From positions 7,222,611 through 7,286,610 of the forward strand of contig NC_034011.1 in assembly GCF_000346465.2 (NCBI RefSeq): a DNA stretch of 64,000 nucleotides, read 5' to 3'. This document shows, piece by piece, positions 34,039 through 46,959 of this stretch. Each line of letters starts with the position of its first letter. Positions within the stretch are counted from its first letter, which is position 1. The position numbers and the translations under genes were made by a program. Below the pieces are notes generated by a model. The model made no database searches and was not told where the DNA came from. It saw only the letters and a list, made by a program, of their open reading frames with translations. This DNA comes from Prunus persica. Lineage: Eukaryota; Streptophyta; Magnoliopsida; Rosales; Rosaceae.

Positions 34039-35352
34039 TCAAGAGGATGAAGAACCAATCATCAAAGGCGAAGATGGAGGACGAGCGCGTCTTGTTCTGC
34101 TTCTTCCCCTCCGGGTTGTTGTGCCAGAAGGAGAGGATGATGGAGATGAAGAAGAATTAGAAGACGTTGCCAAATTGTTTGACTGGCTTGTTAATTTCTT
34201 CTTGTCTCCTTCATCTGCCTTATCTTCGATTCGATGATGTCGAACTTTTGTTGAATTTATAGTCACAGGAAGAACACAATTGCAGAGGAAGCCTGCAAAT
34301 TAACAAATGGTTATCATTTGTTATGGATCAAACATCATAACCTTAAATGTATGATCCAAACAGGAAAATAAATAAATAAACCAACCAATTCTTACCAATT
34401 CGGGCAAGACGATTAACCCAACTTGGAATTGAATTTCCAGTCAATCTAACACATGCATCATTGCAGAAATGGTTGCAGTTTTTAGTGATCAAATTGTAGG
34501 CATTTCCTTTGTATTGCTCTGCAAGCTCTTCCATCACTGCCCTCACCTCTAAAGGTCCAACATCCGTTTTCCCAATCAGAATTGATTTTCTAAATGTAAA
34601 CCCATCACACTTTTTTGGTTCTCCTTCAAATATTCCAGTTGTTGGATACTCATGAGCTCCAAATGCATATTCAACACCGTGAACTGCAAAAGCATCAAAA
34701 CCTCCATTAACATTGAAAGAAAGAAGACAACAAAATTTTTTTTTTTTTCTTTTGCCCATACCATTAGATAGGGCAAATCCCAAATGTAAAAGGACAAAAA
34801 CAAAATACCATGTAAAGCTCATTGTATTTAGGAAAAATAAACAAAAGAGAATTCATGAACCTTTGGTTTCTTACCAGAATCTGATACGGGGTTATGAACC
34901 ACACAAACAATTATGTTTTCGGATTCGAGAAATTGAATAGACAAATTTTTATATCATATATTTGCAAATCATTCAAAACCCAAAAAGTTAACTCAATTGT
35001 TTTCTGTATTTCCTCATCAGCCAAAGAAAACTTGAATCTACCAACCAAACCCACCAAACCAGTACAAAGAAAGAGAACAAAAAAAAAACATGGATTTAAC
35101 TACAGGATAACTTGAGCAAACTCAAGCACAGATCAAAGTCACACCAACAAAACTTCAGATTATGAAAAGAAAGAAGAGCAAGGAAAGAACAGGATGATGA
35201 GCAAAGAAGAAGCACTAACCCTGTACACCAGAGTGGTAAACTCCAAGGCCAAGCCAATAAGCGTAGCCATTGAAAGGTGTCAGATCGTAGACGTTGAGGT
35301 ACACAGACACCGATCCACTGTCCTCAGTGCAGACACTCTTTCTGCACAACAT
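34039..35352 (-). CDS. DeSI-like PPPDE thiol isopeptidase
   Basis: Three exons on the minus strand: 35352-35220, 34683-34396 and 34292-34039, together 224 residues with GT-AG junctions in frame. The PPPDE/DeSI domain occupies about residues 14-160 (VYLNVYDLTPFNGYAYWLG, GVYHSGVQVHGVEYAFGAHE, FTFRKSILIG, NLITKNCNHFCNDAC, IPSWVNRLARIG). The expected catalytic pair is visible: His40 in VYHSGV and Cys114 in KNCNHF. Members of the family act as papain-like deSUMOylating or deubiquitinating isopeptidases. The C-terminal tail is basic and serine-rich (TTRRGRSRTRRARPP, then SSSS), of unknown use. It is divergent from the DCN1-like gene's neighbourhood and is transcribed away from the MAM33-like gene, with about 1.7 kb between their starts. 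No signal peptide is seen. Confidence 0.94.
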
Positions 35353-35389
35353 TCTGGCGTTTCTTTCTGCATTTAGAGACTAAATGCTA

Positions 35390-37040
35390 TAGCGGCAGTG
35401 TCATTTTCAGCTACATAACAAGCACCATGGGAACGAATTGCATCAGAATTTGAGTTGCTTTTTGGATTTTAAATTATGGGTTTTTGATTTTATTGGGATT
35501 TTTAATTGTTTCAAGTTAGAGAAGAGAATTTTGAGAATCTTCTGCTGATGCTTGATGGGTTCCACCAGTGAAAGGTGGTAGTGCTGCTGCTGCTTCTGCT
35601 GCCCTGTCTTTAAAAAAAAATAAAAATAAAAAAATGAGAAGAAGAAGAAGAAGAAGAAGACGGTGGTTGTTGCTATGTTATACAAATCTGGATCTGTGGA
35701 TAATTGGGCTTCGATTTGATTGGAATTACAGGGGGGAAAAGCTGGAGTCTTGGTTGGTTAAAATCTGAGCTGGTCTCTCTCATCCCATTTAAAAATTTGA
35801 ATTTATGGGAGAAAGTAACGTACACTCATTATGGAACATAGTGGGAGGGTGTCATATATTATATATTATGACTGTGATTAGTGGGATATTTAAATTTGAA
35901 CTTTTAAAGAGAAAGGAAAAAAAAATCCTTTCTTATGGCTTTTGGGTGCAGAGAAAGAGGGTGAAAGGGCCCAGCCAGATGAAATGAATACTCATAATAC
36001 TCTCATAGAATGTGGATTATATTTTTTTAAATTTTTTAATTTTTGGTTAACTAGTATTTAGGCGATCATCAGTCTTTAAAATTCAGTTGCGCAAGTCAAA
36101 GATTTGACGGTTGGGCTTCATCTTGACCTTAGACTAGAGTGGTTAAAGTGATCGGACTTTGGAATTTTAGAACCGTTGTGAAGATTTTTAACAGTGAGAG
36201 TTTCACCATGAGATTTGATACACTCCTCAGAAGGTCTTGCGAGAGTAGGGGTGTTTTTCGGCCGGAACAGATTGGAAATCACAGTTTCGAACTCCGTTTC
36301 ATCATTTTTTGAAATTACGTAGGAGTTTAGATATGCCGAGAGTAAGGTATGCATAATAATCTCAGAGTTTTTTTTTATTCTTTCATGATATTAGTAAGTG
36401 ATTGTACATGTTCTTATTAAAGAGAATTGTAGGATAATGGTAGAATAAGAAAGAGAAAGAACAATATTGATTTGAAAAAAAAAATTAAAAGGCAAAAGAG
36501 AGTGGGAAAATCACCTCCCAAAGTGTTAATTGCAATATTTATACTTAATAATAATAATAAGAAAATGGCAACATTATGATATGTTTATATTTTTATTCTA
36601 GTGTATAACTATTAGAAATAAGGGTGAGATTGTTAGTTTAGTGTTAGTGAATACAAATTATTTCAAAAGTTCCACAATATATATCGGTAAATATTTCGGT
36701 TTTTCAGTAATAATCGGTTTGATTAAATCTAGTCCGTAATCAATTAGTTTCGGCACTTTTTAGTATTTACAAATGGTCAGAAATTACCCCGAATATGTTG
36801 ATATGTGGAGGAAGCTTGATATGGTTCAAATGGTGAGTTGGTTAACTCGAATGATTTTTGGGATTGGTTGATAACGAATCACGGGGGGAACACGAACACC
36901 CTTGTTTTATGAAGCTTCAAACCAACTTCTATGGATATTACTTGGGCTGGACTTTTTCAAAAGGGGCTTTTTCACTGCATAAGCCTTAGGCCTCGCCAAT
37001 ACCCATTCCCTCTTTCCATCAACTTCTAGCAAAAGCGTCT
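35390..37040. other. Divergent promoter region between DeSI-like and MAM33-like genes
   Basis: No gene. A (GAA)n-like run lies at about 35634-35661 in the DeSI-like upstream region. About 36420-36500 is another end of the inverted-repeat family at 19255-20085 (GTAGAATAAGAAAGAGAAAG). The remainder is AT-rich. Confidence 0.6.
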
Positions 37041-37087
37041 TCTCTTAAGCCCTTAAACCCTAAAAGCCTCTGAAACGCAACAACTCC
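37040..37087 (+). promoter_or_regulatory. telo-box in MAM33-like 5' leader
   Basis: The leader contains TTAAACCCTAAAAGCC (about 37053-37068), with AAACCCTAA, the telo-box often found in plant genes for translation, ribosome and mitochondrial functions. It lies 20-35 bp before the start codon. Confidence 0.5.
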
Positions 37088-38808
37088 ATGGCACGGCTAA
37101 TCAGACCCTTAAGAAAATGCATTCTTTCTCCTCTGTCTTCTTCTTCTTCTTCCAAAATCCTAGCTCAGCAAATACCCACTTTGCATTTTGCACATGAAGA
37201 ACAAGTCTCCCTCTTAAACCCCAAGCTCCTCCCACCACAATGCCTTAGAACTTACATCTCTGAAATGCGCAAATCGGCCTTCGAAGGCCACGTTCTCAGA
37301 CTGTTACGCAATGAAATACAATATGAACTCGATCGCTCTACTCCTAATCAGGTGCCCACTTAATCCACTCCCCCTCTCTCTTGTTTTTCCCTTTAAATTT
37401 TAAAACTTTCAATTTATGATGAGAAAATGGGTTAGGCTTTGTTTGGTTACTGAGAAATTGAGGGAAAGGGGAAAGAATTTGGAAATGTATATGAGCCTTA
37501 GGGTTTGTTTCGAGAATGGGGTTGTTGGGGATTTTTTTTTTCTTTTGACTTTCGAGGGGGAGTTGTTCAGAAAAATGACATATTATTAAAAAGTCTATAT
37601 CTTTTTCTTTCGAATGGGTTTCTAGATAATGAAAGGTGCATTGGAGTCCATTTGATTGGGTTCTAGTAAAATCTTATGCAACCTAATAAGAAGTATTTCA
37701 TTGTTTAAGATCCATCTGTAAACAAGCTAACTTGTGTGCCTGACATACTTTTTGGCCTGCCTATGAATTGCAATCTTCAAGGCTAGGTAATAGGTTGTAT
37801 GCACGATGTTCTCGTCCCTTCCTGAGTTGTCTCAGCCATCTGTCATAGGATTAAAACCGTATTAAGTCATCGTCAGTGGTTAGTTTTTTGCGTTAAAAGT
37901 GCTTTTATATAATCTCTAGAAAACCTTTCCGTAGAAAAAGCTTTCCTTAATGAATAGGGAGTTAATTGATTTTCGGGTTGTAATGATGAATTCCTTTTTT
38001 TTCTTTTCAGCCAGTCACAAAATTCAAATCATTTACAGTTAACGACCGTCCTGGTGAGCAATGGATAAGCTTGAGGAGAAAATTTGAAGAGAATGAAGAC
38101 ATAAAGATTGAAGCCACCATGTTTGATGGAGCTGTTCCTGCTCCAAAATCTAGTGGCCTTGGCAAAGAAGTGCAGCTTCACATTACCATGATTGTCAATA
38201 TCTCCAAGAAGGAAGGTGGTAATGTGTTGGAGATTATGTGCTCAGTTTGGCCAGATACTATAGAGATCAACAAGCTATTCGTCCGAGAGCCTGATAACAT
38301 GCCAGCTCAGGCTTATGTGGGTCCTGAGTTCAAGTATGATGATATATCTTATTATACTAGTTCTTATTAATAACTTTAGTAACATAAATGTGTTAGAGAT
38401 TTAGCAAAATTGTTTATTCATTCAGCTGAATTTTGTAGAACTCTTTTCTTCTTTTTGTTTTTTTCCTTTTCTCCTGCCATTTGTTTTTCTCTGTGCATGT
38501 TGCGTTGTGGTTTTTTCCTTTGGTGTGTTATTTTCTTTAAATTCTGTATCTGCAGAGCCTGAATGGTGATTTATGCTTTGGTCTAATAATATTGCTTCTG
38601 CCTTTATGGTAGTATTGATTTGTTTTTGTGGTTGGTTGTGCACAGGGAACTTGATGATGAGTTGCAAGACGCACTTTATGAATTCTCGGAAGCAAGGGGT
38701 ATAAATGATGATCTTGCTGTTTTCTTGCATGAATACATGAAGAACAAAGATAAAACTGAGTTCATTAGATGGATGGGAACTGTGAAATCAGTTATTGAAA
38801 AGAAGTAG
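37088..38808 (+). CDS. Mitochondrial acidic protein MAM33/p32-like
   Basis: Three exons: 37088-37351, 38011-38333 and 38646-38808, 249 residues, junctions in frame. The first about 60 residues are Arg/Ser-rich without acidic runs (MARLIRPLRKCILSPLSSSS), a typical mitochondrial presequence. The MAM33 (p32/gC1qBP) fold follows: SAFEGHVLRLLRNEIQYEL helix, FTVNDRPGEQWISLRRKF, IEATMFDGAVP, LHITMIVNISK, VLEIMCSVWPDTIEI, YVGPEFKELDDELQDALYEF and the C-terminal helix FLHEYMKNKDKTEFIRWM. These proteins form acidic doughnut trimers in the mitochondrial matrix and support mitochondrial ribosome or oxidative phosphorylation functions. The second intron must use GTATGA at 38334; without splicing the frame stops after a few residues. 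Confidence 0.94.
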
Positions 38809-40914
38809 AGTGATTGGTTGTGCAACATTTTGGATGAACTTGATTTATCAATCCTATTTGTGTTGGGTAATGAAATTTCAACCTGGTTGCAATTGCACAT
38901 GATCTTGTCCACTTGTATTTAACTGAGGGGAAGAAACTAGCACGATTATGTAAGTGGTCCTCTAATGTATTAAAATGGTTATTTGGAATCTCATTGTTGT
39001 TTTTAACTTTCCATCTTTGATTTTTTAAATTATGCAGCTTTTCATTTGAACTCTTTAGGCAAGTTGTTGCATTGGGCCATCCAAAGGAATAAAACAGCCC
39101 TCTAGTGGTGGCACATGCATCTATATGGGTTCTTGAAAATGTCTTCTTCTTCTATTTTTTCAGTCACCACGAGGATCCATTCTTACATTGTAACCTAAAC
39201 TTTCACCTGTTAACCAAGCCAAAGTGCAGTGATTGTTCTGTCAATAAGTATAGCTGAAAAGATATATAAAGCTTTACTTGTGGATCTGTAGAGTGAGTTT
39301 GTTCACCATTGTTTTTCTGTCCTACCAAGTTTTGGGTAGATTTACTCAATCCAAGTACTAGGTTTTTGTTATGTGACTTTCCAGCAGTTTCATATCCAGT
39401 GGGAGATTATTGCTATTCAAAATTTTCTGCCTCAACTAGAGAGCAGCTCACATCATTATGACAACAATACTTGCTGCTGGTTATGCATTGAGATTAACGG
39501 GTTAATTTATGCATATTGCATATGGCTGGTGCTCTGCCGGTTGTTTTATGATAAGATTTCTGAAGCAAAATATCTAGCCTTACCAGTTCATGGTACAGTG
39601 ATTTGATTTTGTCATGACAGATTTTGCTATTTTCTCTGATCTTGTTGGGAGCTGCCCTTGTTGGTTGAAATGGAAATCTTTTAAGTGGAAAAATTACATT
39701 TTCTCTCAAGTTTTGTTCTACGTCTGGTGGTTCTGTCATTGTATTTATCCACTGAATCAATTACTTAATACATTACGTAGCTTTTGGTTTCTCTTTTTTC
39801 AGTCCTACACACTGGCTTTTGCCATATTTTGTTTCTCAGACTTTGGTTTCAGTTCAGGTATCAGGTTAGAAATGTGCATCTGCCCTGAAAAAAAGACCTC
39901 TATTGAATTTTTGTTGTAGCTCCATAAAATTTGAACGCTCACTTTGAGATAATATTTGATCTCGGAAAGTGAACGAGTTGTTGCAGGTCGTAATCTGGTT
40001 TAAGACTACTTTTGGTGGTGTGTAGATGGTTATGCTCCTTGGATTATGCTGCTTGCTGAAGGTGTGTGGCCAGAATTGCATTCTCATTGAATGTCTGCAT
40101 CCACTTTTACCAGTTCTGTTAACAAACATCAATGTAATGTCTTCATCCATTCCCCTTGCTTTTTTAGTTTTAACCATATATTCTCCTTTTCCGGCTGATT
40201 GAGATAGGCAACTCAAGTTCATGGAGTAATGTTTGTTTCTAGCTTCATAGTCTAAACTAAATTGCAATCAAGCTGAAATTATCAAGGTCTTGATATGTTG
40301 GTGTGTTCAACTAGTGGTCCTAGCTTTATTGAAAGATGCTCTATAGTACTATCTAGTCTGGTGAACTTCACATTCCACTACAATTGCTTTGTCGTTGCTA
40401 GACAGCCATGTTGATGGTGTATATTTGGTCAAACCCGGGATAAGATGAAAGTCTTATCTCTTTGGCTTGATTGAGCAATATGCATGAGTTCTAACCTTAT
40501 GTCATGTTATTTTGGGTATCTTGGCTGGTCTACATCGTACTTTGCAACCCCTAGATCCTGAATTGGATCTAGACTATAATTCGAACTTCCTAGTAGGAGC
40601 CCTTTTTCTTAACCAGAACGACGATGGCACTGATTATGACACTTCTAGGCACAGGCACTAAACCAAAATCGACGAATATAATGCTTCAAGAAAATAATAA
40701 AAGAACAATTCTTTAATTGAGTGGTCAAATGGATTTGAATTCAAGTGATTTTTGATGGAGGGAATTTTTGAATTTATACCTAAAAAATAGATGGTTCGGA
40801 TATTGAAATACAATGCGAAGTGAGCCCCACAAGTCTGTGCCTCGTAGATATATATTATGCTCACATAATTGGTTTTACAAATTTGAAAGGAAACGAGAAT
40901 TCAACTTTTATGGT
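38809..40914. other. Intergenic sequence after the MAM33-like gene
   Basis: The sequence is T-rich in the first kilobase and may contain the 3' UTR. ORFs at 39373-39919 and 39866-40267 show no recognisable protein. No bounded repeat was identified. Confidence 0.5.
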
Positions 40915-41118
40915 CCACTTAGAACAGTCCCGATCTTTTGGACTACAGGGGTTCAAGAGTTTTGTGGTCACTTACCATTGGATGTAAATTCAACGGTTCA
41001 CTCACTCTTGCACTTCTTTTAAGAAATTTTTTTAAACCGTTGGATGTTACATCAAACGGTGGGTGACCACGGTCTCTTGGACCCCTGTGGTCCAAGAGAT
41101 CAGAACTGCCACTTAGAA
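40915..41118. mobile_element. 184-bp TIR MITE, copy 2, with exact 10-bp target duplication
   Basis: The element at 40925-41108 begins CAGTCCCGATCTTTTGGAC and ends in the inverse (GTCCAAGAGATCAGAACTG). It is inserted in the opposite orientation to the copy at 218-401 and has the same length. CCACTTAGAA flanks it exactly at 40915-40924 and 41109-41118. Confidence 0.93.
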
Positions 41119-41484
41119 TATCAGACTTGTCTTTCTTATTGTTATGTGCCATGCTGATCTCATCTATAGAACTTTTTTCCCTCTTATCCGTTGCCAAATT
41201 GTGTTGATTTTTTTTTTAATTTTAAAAAGTTTGTTTTTCAAACAATAGTTGTACATAAATGAACTTTCTTGAGACAGCCTTGAATATTCAACTTTGTATT
41301 TATTGAAGTCATTTGTATACAGAAACTATCTGGCAGTTAGTGTGTATCTTTGTTGACAAGTTTTTTTTTTCCTTTTTGTAATTTGAAATTTAATAAGGTG
41401 CTGCCCTTTTTTCCTTGTGGTATGTAGAGTTTGAAATCATAGAACTATTGATTTTAAAGATCTTAATTTGCACCAACAAACAAG

Positions 41485-41610
41485 GGGCTTGTAACTCAAG
41501 TGGATAAGAACATTTATTCATGCACCCAAGACGAGATTCTAGGTTCGATTTCCCCCGGAAAGTGATCATCTACCATTCTAATGGATTAATTTGGTATTTG
41601 CTTTTCATGG
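41485..41610 (+). mobile_element. tRNA-derived SINE-like fragment
   Basis: GTAACTCAAGTGGATAAGA (A-box-like) is followed 45 bp later by GGTTCGATTTCCC (B box), the usual head of plant SINEs. It lacks tRNA folding. No clear tail or target duplication. Confidence 0.5.
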
Positions 41611-43379
41611 TTCTGTAGAGCATGCATAGAGCAACAGTTTCATTCTAATAAATAAAAAGGACACGTAGAATTATTTTGTACACAAACAGCAGCTTTGCAG
41701 TGAGTGAGACCACAATTTTCAAATTAGGTGAGGTCTCCAACCCTGTAATTTCAAGAAAGCGAGAGGAGGAGAAAATATGCATGAGTATGAAATGCTTGTG
41801 CCTTAATATTGTTTTAAGGGTTCAATTAAGTTCAGATTGATGATGGATTCTATTTTCTGTTTCTCTGTCTATTGAATGGGACAAACTTAAACCCCCACTA
41901 AGCAAGTCTAAAGCTTAATTTTCAGATGCAACCACGTTAAATAATCTCCTCCTTAATTATTATGAGATCCCAATAGAGAAAGACTTGTTCTTGGTTTCAA
42001 ATTCTTCACCTAATCTCAGCAACATGATAGCTACACATTCACATGCATCTCTTTCTAGCTTGTGTTGTTTAAGTGTTTCTTAATTTAGAGGCAAAATGAA
42101 AGGCTCTTGCAATATTTTAAAGCCAAAATGGTAAAAGAATGAGGCAGTGTAACACAAAAAATATGGACAGCACAACTGATTTTTCCAAAAGCAAATTGGG
42201 CAGAAACTCCAAAACCCTAATCCTTCGTTTTCAAGACTTGACATTCTGTCTTCCTCAAAACCCCTTTTGCTAATCTCTGATTTCAATTATAGTTAACTGT
42301 CACAATGGCCAAAACCTCAATCACTTTTACATCTTAATTTAGGATAATCATGTTCTATTATGACTAAGATGATATAGTAAACATCAGATGGATCTGGACC
42401 CACCATTTGTGTGGGAGAGGTTTTGTAGCTAAGAAATCAAGGCAATCACCCTAATTTTAAAATATTGGGGAAAATTTGATGGGGGTGGGCAGAGATGAGG
42501 GTCATTATGTTTCTCTCACATGGCTTGTCACCAACCTCTTTGATCCCAACAGAGATGGTCTATTACTTCAACTGCAGGTGGGTCAAAAATGGTGCCATCT
42601 AGGACGATCTTGACCGTCCAATCTGTATAGGTCCTCGTCCATGTCAAATTAAAAGTCGGAAATGGCAATCACAAGAATCCAAATCTTTGCACGTTTTGTG
42701 GACCATAAATTCAAAAGTTTAAGATAGATATGACTCTAAAAGAGTGCAAGATTAACACACCTGGGTGGTACAGTGTGACATATTATCACAACATTAGCTG
42801 CCAAAATATTGTGTCCGTCTTTTTATATTTGAGTTCGATTTTCTTTTTTATATATTATTCTAGTTTAGAATATAAATTGTAGAGTTATTTAGACTTATTT
42901 AAAGTGGATAGTTATCAGTACAATTTATTCTAACGCATGTTGGACATAATCACTGCGGAATGAGTTTGATTTCGTAACGGCTGAAAGTATTGGGAAATTG
43001 CCTCCCCAATTAAAAGAAGAATGGCTGTCTTCATTTAATTAATTAGAGTATTAATTTCCAAATTAAGTGCATCAGCATTTGCAGAATGAAAAAATGCTAC
43101 TTCCCCAACTTTCTTTTAGCAAGATTAATCATTGAATTATTGGTATATCACATGCAGCTTCAACTTCCAACACCTAACCTACAGCATTTGGCAACGTCCA
43201 AGCCAAGAATTTCAAAACAACTTCCCTAACAACTGTAGCCAAAATGAATGTACAAAAGTCACAACGCATACATGAAATTCCACAGAGAGAGAGAGAGAGA
43301 GAGAGAGAGCCTATAGATCAGTTAAATTTGAAACTGAAAAGAAAAAAATAAGAAGAAAGAAAAGTAATTGGGAAAGTGC
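41611..43379. other. Intergenic, downstream of the C2H2 gene
   Basis: No coding region was recognised; the minus-strand frame at 42080-42286 has no domain. A (GA)n run lies at 43284-43309, in what is probably the 3' UTR of the zinc-finger gene. Confidence 0.5.
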
Positions 43380-44210
43380 TTAGAGCTTGAGGGACAAGTC
43401 AAGCTTCTGCAATTCATCTTGCTTAGTCTTGAAATGGCCAACACTGCTATTCCACCACAACCCTCCAATTCCTTCGGTCACCGGAGAAAACTTCCGAACA
43501 CTAGTACTATTCACAAACCTTCCAACGCCACCGCTCGACGATGATGACGACGATCCAACTCCCCCCTGCACATGAAAAACATTGTTCTGTGGTACAGCAA
43601 GCCGCCCAATTGCAGGTTGTTGATCAAGAGACTTTCTCAGGCATCCATTACTATTACTATTATGCCCTCCATAAAGACTAGTATTTGTGGAACCGAAGGT
43701 GTTTGATAATTGGTAACAAGGCTTGTGAATTGTAGAATGCACTTGAACACCAAGTGACCTGTTGAAAGAGCCATGCAGAGGGAGAGAGGCCATGCTAGAG
43801 AATCTGTGTGAGAGTAAACTTGGAAGCCTAACTACGGCATCTGCTGAGGCTGCAGTACAATTACTCTTGTGCCCTTTCTTGGCTAGTGTTCTCTCTCTCT
43901 TATGAGCATTTTGGTGCCCTCCAAGTGCTTGTGAGCTGTAAAATTTCCTCTGGCAATAATTGCAGGAGAAAACCCTTGGCTCAGCAGCATCATGAGCAGT
44001 TATACCTTTAGGACTAGAAGTCTCTGGTGAAGAGTTTCCTGATGCGTTTGAATCAAAGCAGTTGATGAGATTGAGTTCTGGATTCGACCCGTGATCGCGT
44101 TCCTTGTTGGAGAGGCTTAGATCCAATAAAATATCAGTGTTTGGAGCTTGTGGTGGGTGTTCTTGATGATAATCATGTGCTTGTTGCATTTGTGGCTTTT
44201 GGGTTTCCAT
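43380..44210 (-). CDS. Single C2H2 zinc-finger protein, ZFP1/ZFP4-like, with EAR motifs
   Basis: An intronless frame of 276 residues. One plant-type C2H2 finger spans residues 81-103 (FSCNYCQRKFYSSQALGGHQ) with Cys83, Cys86, His99, His103 and the invariant QALGGH. The next residues NAHKRERTLAKKGHK form a basic nuclear-type stretch. LLDLSL (28-33) and the C-terminal LDLSLKL (270-276) are EAR-type repression motifs, so it is likely a transcriptional repressor in the nucleus. MASLPLHGSFNRSLGVQVHS in the middle is shared by the ZFP1/ZFP3/ZFP4/ZFP7 group, which acts in shoot, trichome and hormone responses. Ser- and Gly-rich tracts near 215-230 are low complexity. Position next to the MAM33-like gene fits the Arabidopsis ZFP1 locus (At1g80730), which is recalled, not checked. 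Confidence 0.93.
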   Translation of the reverse strand: METQKPQMQQAHDYHQEHPPQAPNTDILLDLSLSNKERDHGSNPELNLINCFDSNASGNSSPETSSPKGITAHDAAEPRVFSCNYCQRKFYSSQALGGHQNAHKRERTLAKKGHKSNCTAASADAVVRLPSLLSHRFSSMASLPLHGSFNRSLGVQVHSTIHKPCYQLSNTFGSTNTSLYGGHNSNSNGCLRKSLDQQPAIGRLAVPQNNVFHVQGGVGSSSSSSSGGVGRFVNSTSVRKFSPVTEGIGGLWWNSSVGHFKTKQDELQKLDLSLKL

Positions 44211-46590
44211 AATTGAGACTTTGTTCAGGCTTGGTGAGAGTATTTTGGAGCCTCTGAGACTGGGATGATGCTTGAAATTTTTAGGAGTGAGATATTGGTT
44301 CAGATGTTTGAGGCTTCATGTAGTAGTTTTGGACTAAAGAATGTGAGAATTTTCTCCCTCTGGGGTGATGGGTCTATGTAAAAATGGCATTTCCAAATTA
44401 CAGAATGATACAATTTATAAGGAAAAAATCTGATGTGTAAGGTAAGGAATTGAAATTCCTAAATTACAGATGTACAGACCATAAAGTAAAAGTGTCGACT
44501 ATCCAAAACAAGGTAACAAAATAAAGCTTATTGCTTATGAATCTTTACATATATATATATATCTTTCAATAGTCTATTATTATATACACAAGAAGAATAC
44601 TATGTGTAGAAGGATACACCACTGTTTTACAGTTAAAAGGTCTTAATATATATAGCAAGACTTCAGGAAGAAGACTACTTGGAGGAGAGCGAGAGAGAGA
44701 GAGAGAGAGTGGATTCTATAAAGCATTTTTGATTGAAACCCATGAGGAACATCCATGTACCCCCCCAATTGGATGTTTTTTATACTTTTGTTTGTCTAAT
44801 TCCCACTCTTGTCTCCTTAACATTTCTTTTTCTAGACATACTATACACTCGTGGGTATAACCTATGACAGACTAGAGATCCAACATAAAGGATTTTTTCT
44901 TTTTCTTTTTTGGTCTGAGTTTTAGAAAAGTTTTGGTTTTTTTAAAAAAAAAAAATACAAACCAATTTGGAGGATTTAGTAGATGCATGTTGAAGAATGT
45001 AAATACTCGAGCTAATTAGTTGGAACATTTCTTGGTACATAATCCCATTTAGTTGTTGGAAGCAAACCACACATCTAAGTTCCAATCTGGATTACTTGGA
45101 AAATTCTTCTTGACAATCCTATTCATATCTAGGATTTTATTTGAAAAGCAAACCAAACATTTAATTTCCAAACCACAAACCTTTTTTTTTATATTTTTAA
45201 TACAAGCGATAGTCTAAATTACAAGGGAGATAGAGTTTCTCACACACACACGCTATCAAAATATCATGGGGGTTCAAACATGATAGCATTGTTCTGCAAG
45301 CATAGTCAAGATCATTTTTTACTCAGCTAGACCTCGTTAGTCCAAACCACACACCTTTAACAAACTTTAGATGTATTAGTTTGGGCCAACCCTATTTCAG
45401 CATTCTTAGCTTTTGAGTCTTATATGCTTTTGAGCCTACCTTTTTTAAAACATACATGCGCAAATTATTGAATTACAATGCGGAGTTAACCCTATAAACA
45501 ATTCAAAGCAAAATTATCCTCGTAAACAATCCTCATTTCTTAAAAAAGAAAGGTCCTGTATTTGTAAGTATGTGCATAATTGAAAAGGTACAAATTGTTT
45601 ATTGATTTTGACATGTAGTTGAATTCTCCACCAGAAATGTTAGGCATGCTTCCAAATTAACTTGGAAAGTTAAGGCCAATGGCTTTTCTTTTTCTTTTTT
45701 CTTTTTTCTGAAATATTGTCCTAAGAATCTGTTGCCACCCAGGATACTAGCAGCAATGCCTTAGGAATGCCAATGGTATAGTTCATGTAGCCACTTTTGC
45801 TCCCCGTCTTCTTCTTTTTATTTTTATTTTTATAATATTTAAATCTTTCCCATTGCCTTAGGAAAGAATTAATTCTTTGACATTTGACATACAAGTGATA
45901 ACCATCTTTAAAAACCACATATATCTCTTCCACTTTCATTCCCAAAATGGGTTTTTCTTCTCTATCTGGACTTGATAAAATAGGAAAGTGAAAAGAATAG
46001 TGTAACTCGATTAGGTCCTCGGCAAGGTCAGAAACAATAAATAAAATTCAGTGAAAAATAATATTGAAAAGTTCTCTCTCGAAAAAGTTTTGAAAAAAAA
46101 ATATCAACTAGTCTTTGGTCTAGTTGTATTTGTCTTTAGTTGATTGGAGGAGGTCTCAAGTTCGACTCACATGGATGAAGAGAATAATATATATTTGTGA
46201 TCAGTTCAATACCTAGTTGTGAGTGTGTTGGCCCGTTACATAGGTTTATTGGCCCATTATAATTGAAGTATCGAAAAACTGACAAAACTGACCATATATA
46301 TCCTCTTTCCTTTCATTCTCAAAATGAGTTTTTTTTTCTCTATCCCCACTTGATTATAAAAAAATTATAAATAAAAAAAGTAAAAAGAAAAGGGTAACTC
46401 GATTTGGTAAACGACATGGTCAAAAACAGGAAATAAATAGTGAAAAATAAATTTGAAAACCTCTCACTTGCACGATCTAAAATATCAATAATAGCAACGA
46501 AATATCGCGGATATTATTATTTTTTTTTTAGGAAGACATTTTGGAACCTATCCATGCAATTATCGTATAATACTGATAATTTTTGTGTTC
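44211..46590. other. Upstream region of the C2H2 gene and spacer
   Basis: Contains a (GA)n run at about 44687-44709, a (TA)n run near 44552-44562, and a SINE-like piece at 46108-46230 that is listed separately. No gene was recognised. Confidence 0.5.
46108..46230 (+). mobile_element. tRNA-derived SINE-like fragment
   Basis: TGGTCTAGTTG (A-box-like, about 46116) and AAGTTCGACTC (B box, about 46159) in tRNA-like spacing, with a body like that of other plant SINEs. Ends not resolved. Confidence 0.45.
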
Positions 46591-46594
46591 GTTT

Positions 46595-46870
46595 TTGTTC
46601 CTTGTACTGTAACACCATGGCACACCTTGTTGCACGTTTTAGTCTATGCTTGGAGGAGCTTTGTTTTTGGTTGGGTGATGGGCCTCCTTGGCTTCTAGAT
46701 GGTGTTAGGGAGTCAATAGTATGGGTGGTACTCTTCCCTACCTCGGGGTTTTATCCCATGTGATTTTCTCCTGGAAGGTTTTAACGAGGCTACCGTTAAC
46801 ATGCTCGATTTTACCATGTAATGTTCCTTTTGGGTTGAATGAAATACCTTTTCCTCTTTTTAAAAAAAAA
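46595..46870 (+). pseudogene. LINE 3' end (RNase H tail)
   Basis: The plus strand reads AHLVARFSLCLEELCFWLGD then GPPWLLDGVRES, the end of the LINE RVT_3 RNase H domain (compare AHxLARFSL...EEPPxFIxxxL). It is followed by about 90 bp ending in TTTTCCTCTTTTTAAAAAAAA, which resembles the LINE 3' UTR and tail. The 5' part is missing, as usual for truncated LINE copies. Confidence 0.65.
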
Positions 46871-46959
46871 TATCAATAATTTCGGCCACAATATCAAGGA
46901 AATTTCGGATATGAGAATTTCGCTCTCTCTTCAGTATCATATGGACAAAATATAGGGAT

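Noticed and set aside
34576..34803. 75-codon minus frame overlapping DeSI-like exon 2
   Set aside because: Out-of-frame shadow that includes intron sequence.
40943..41197. 84-codon minus frame
   Set aside because: Mostly the MITE copy 2, so not a gene.
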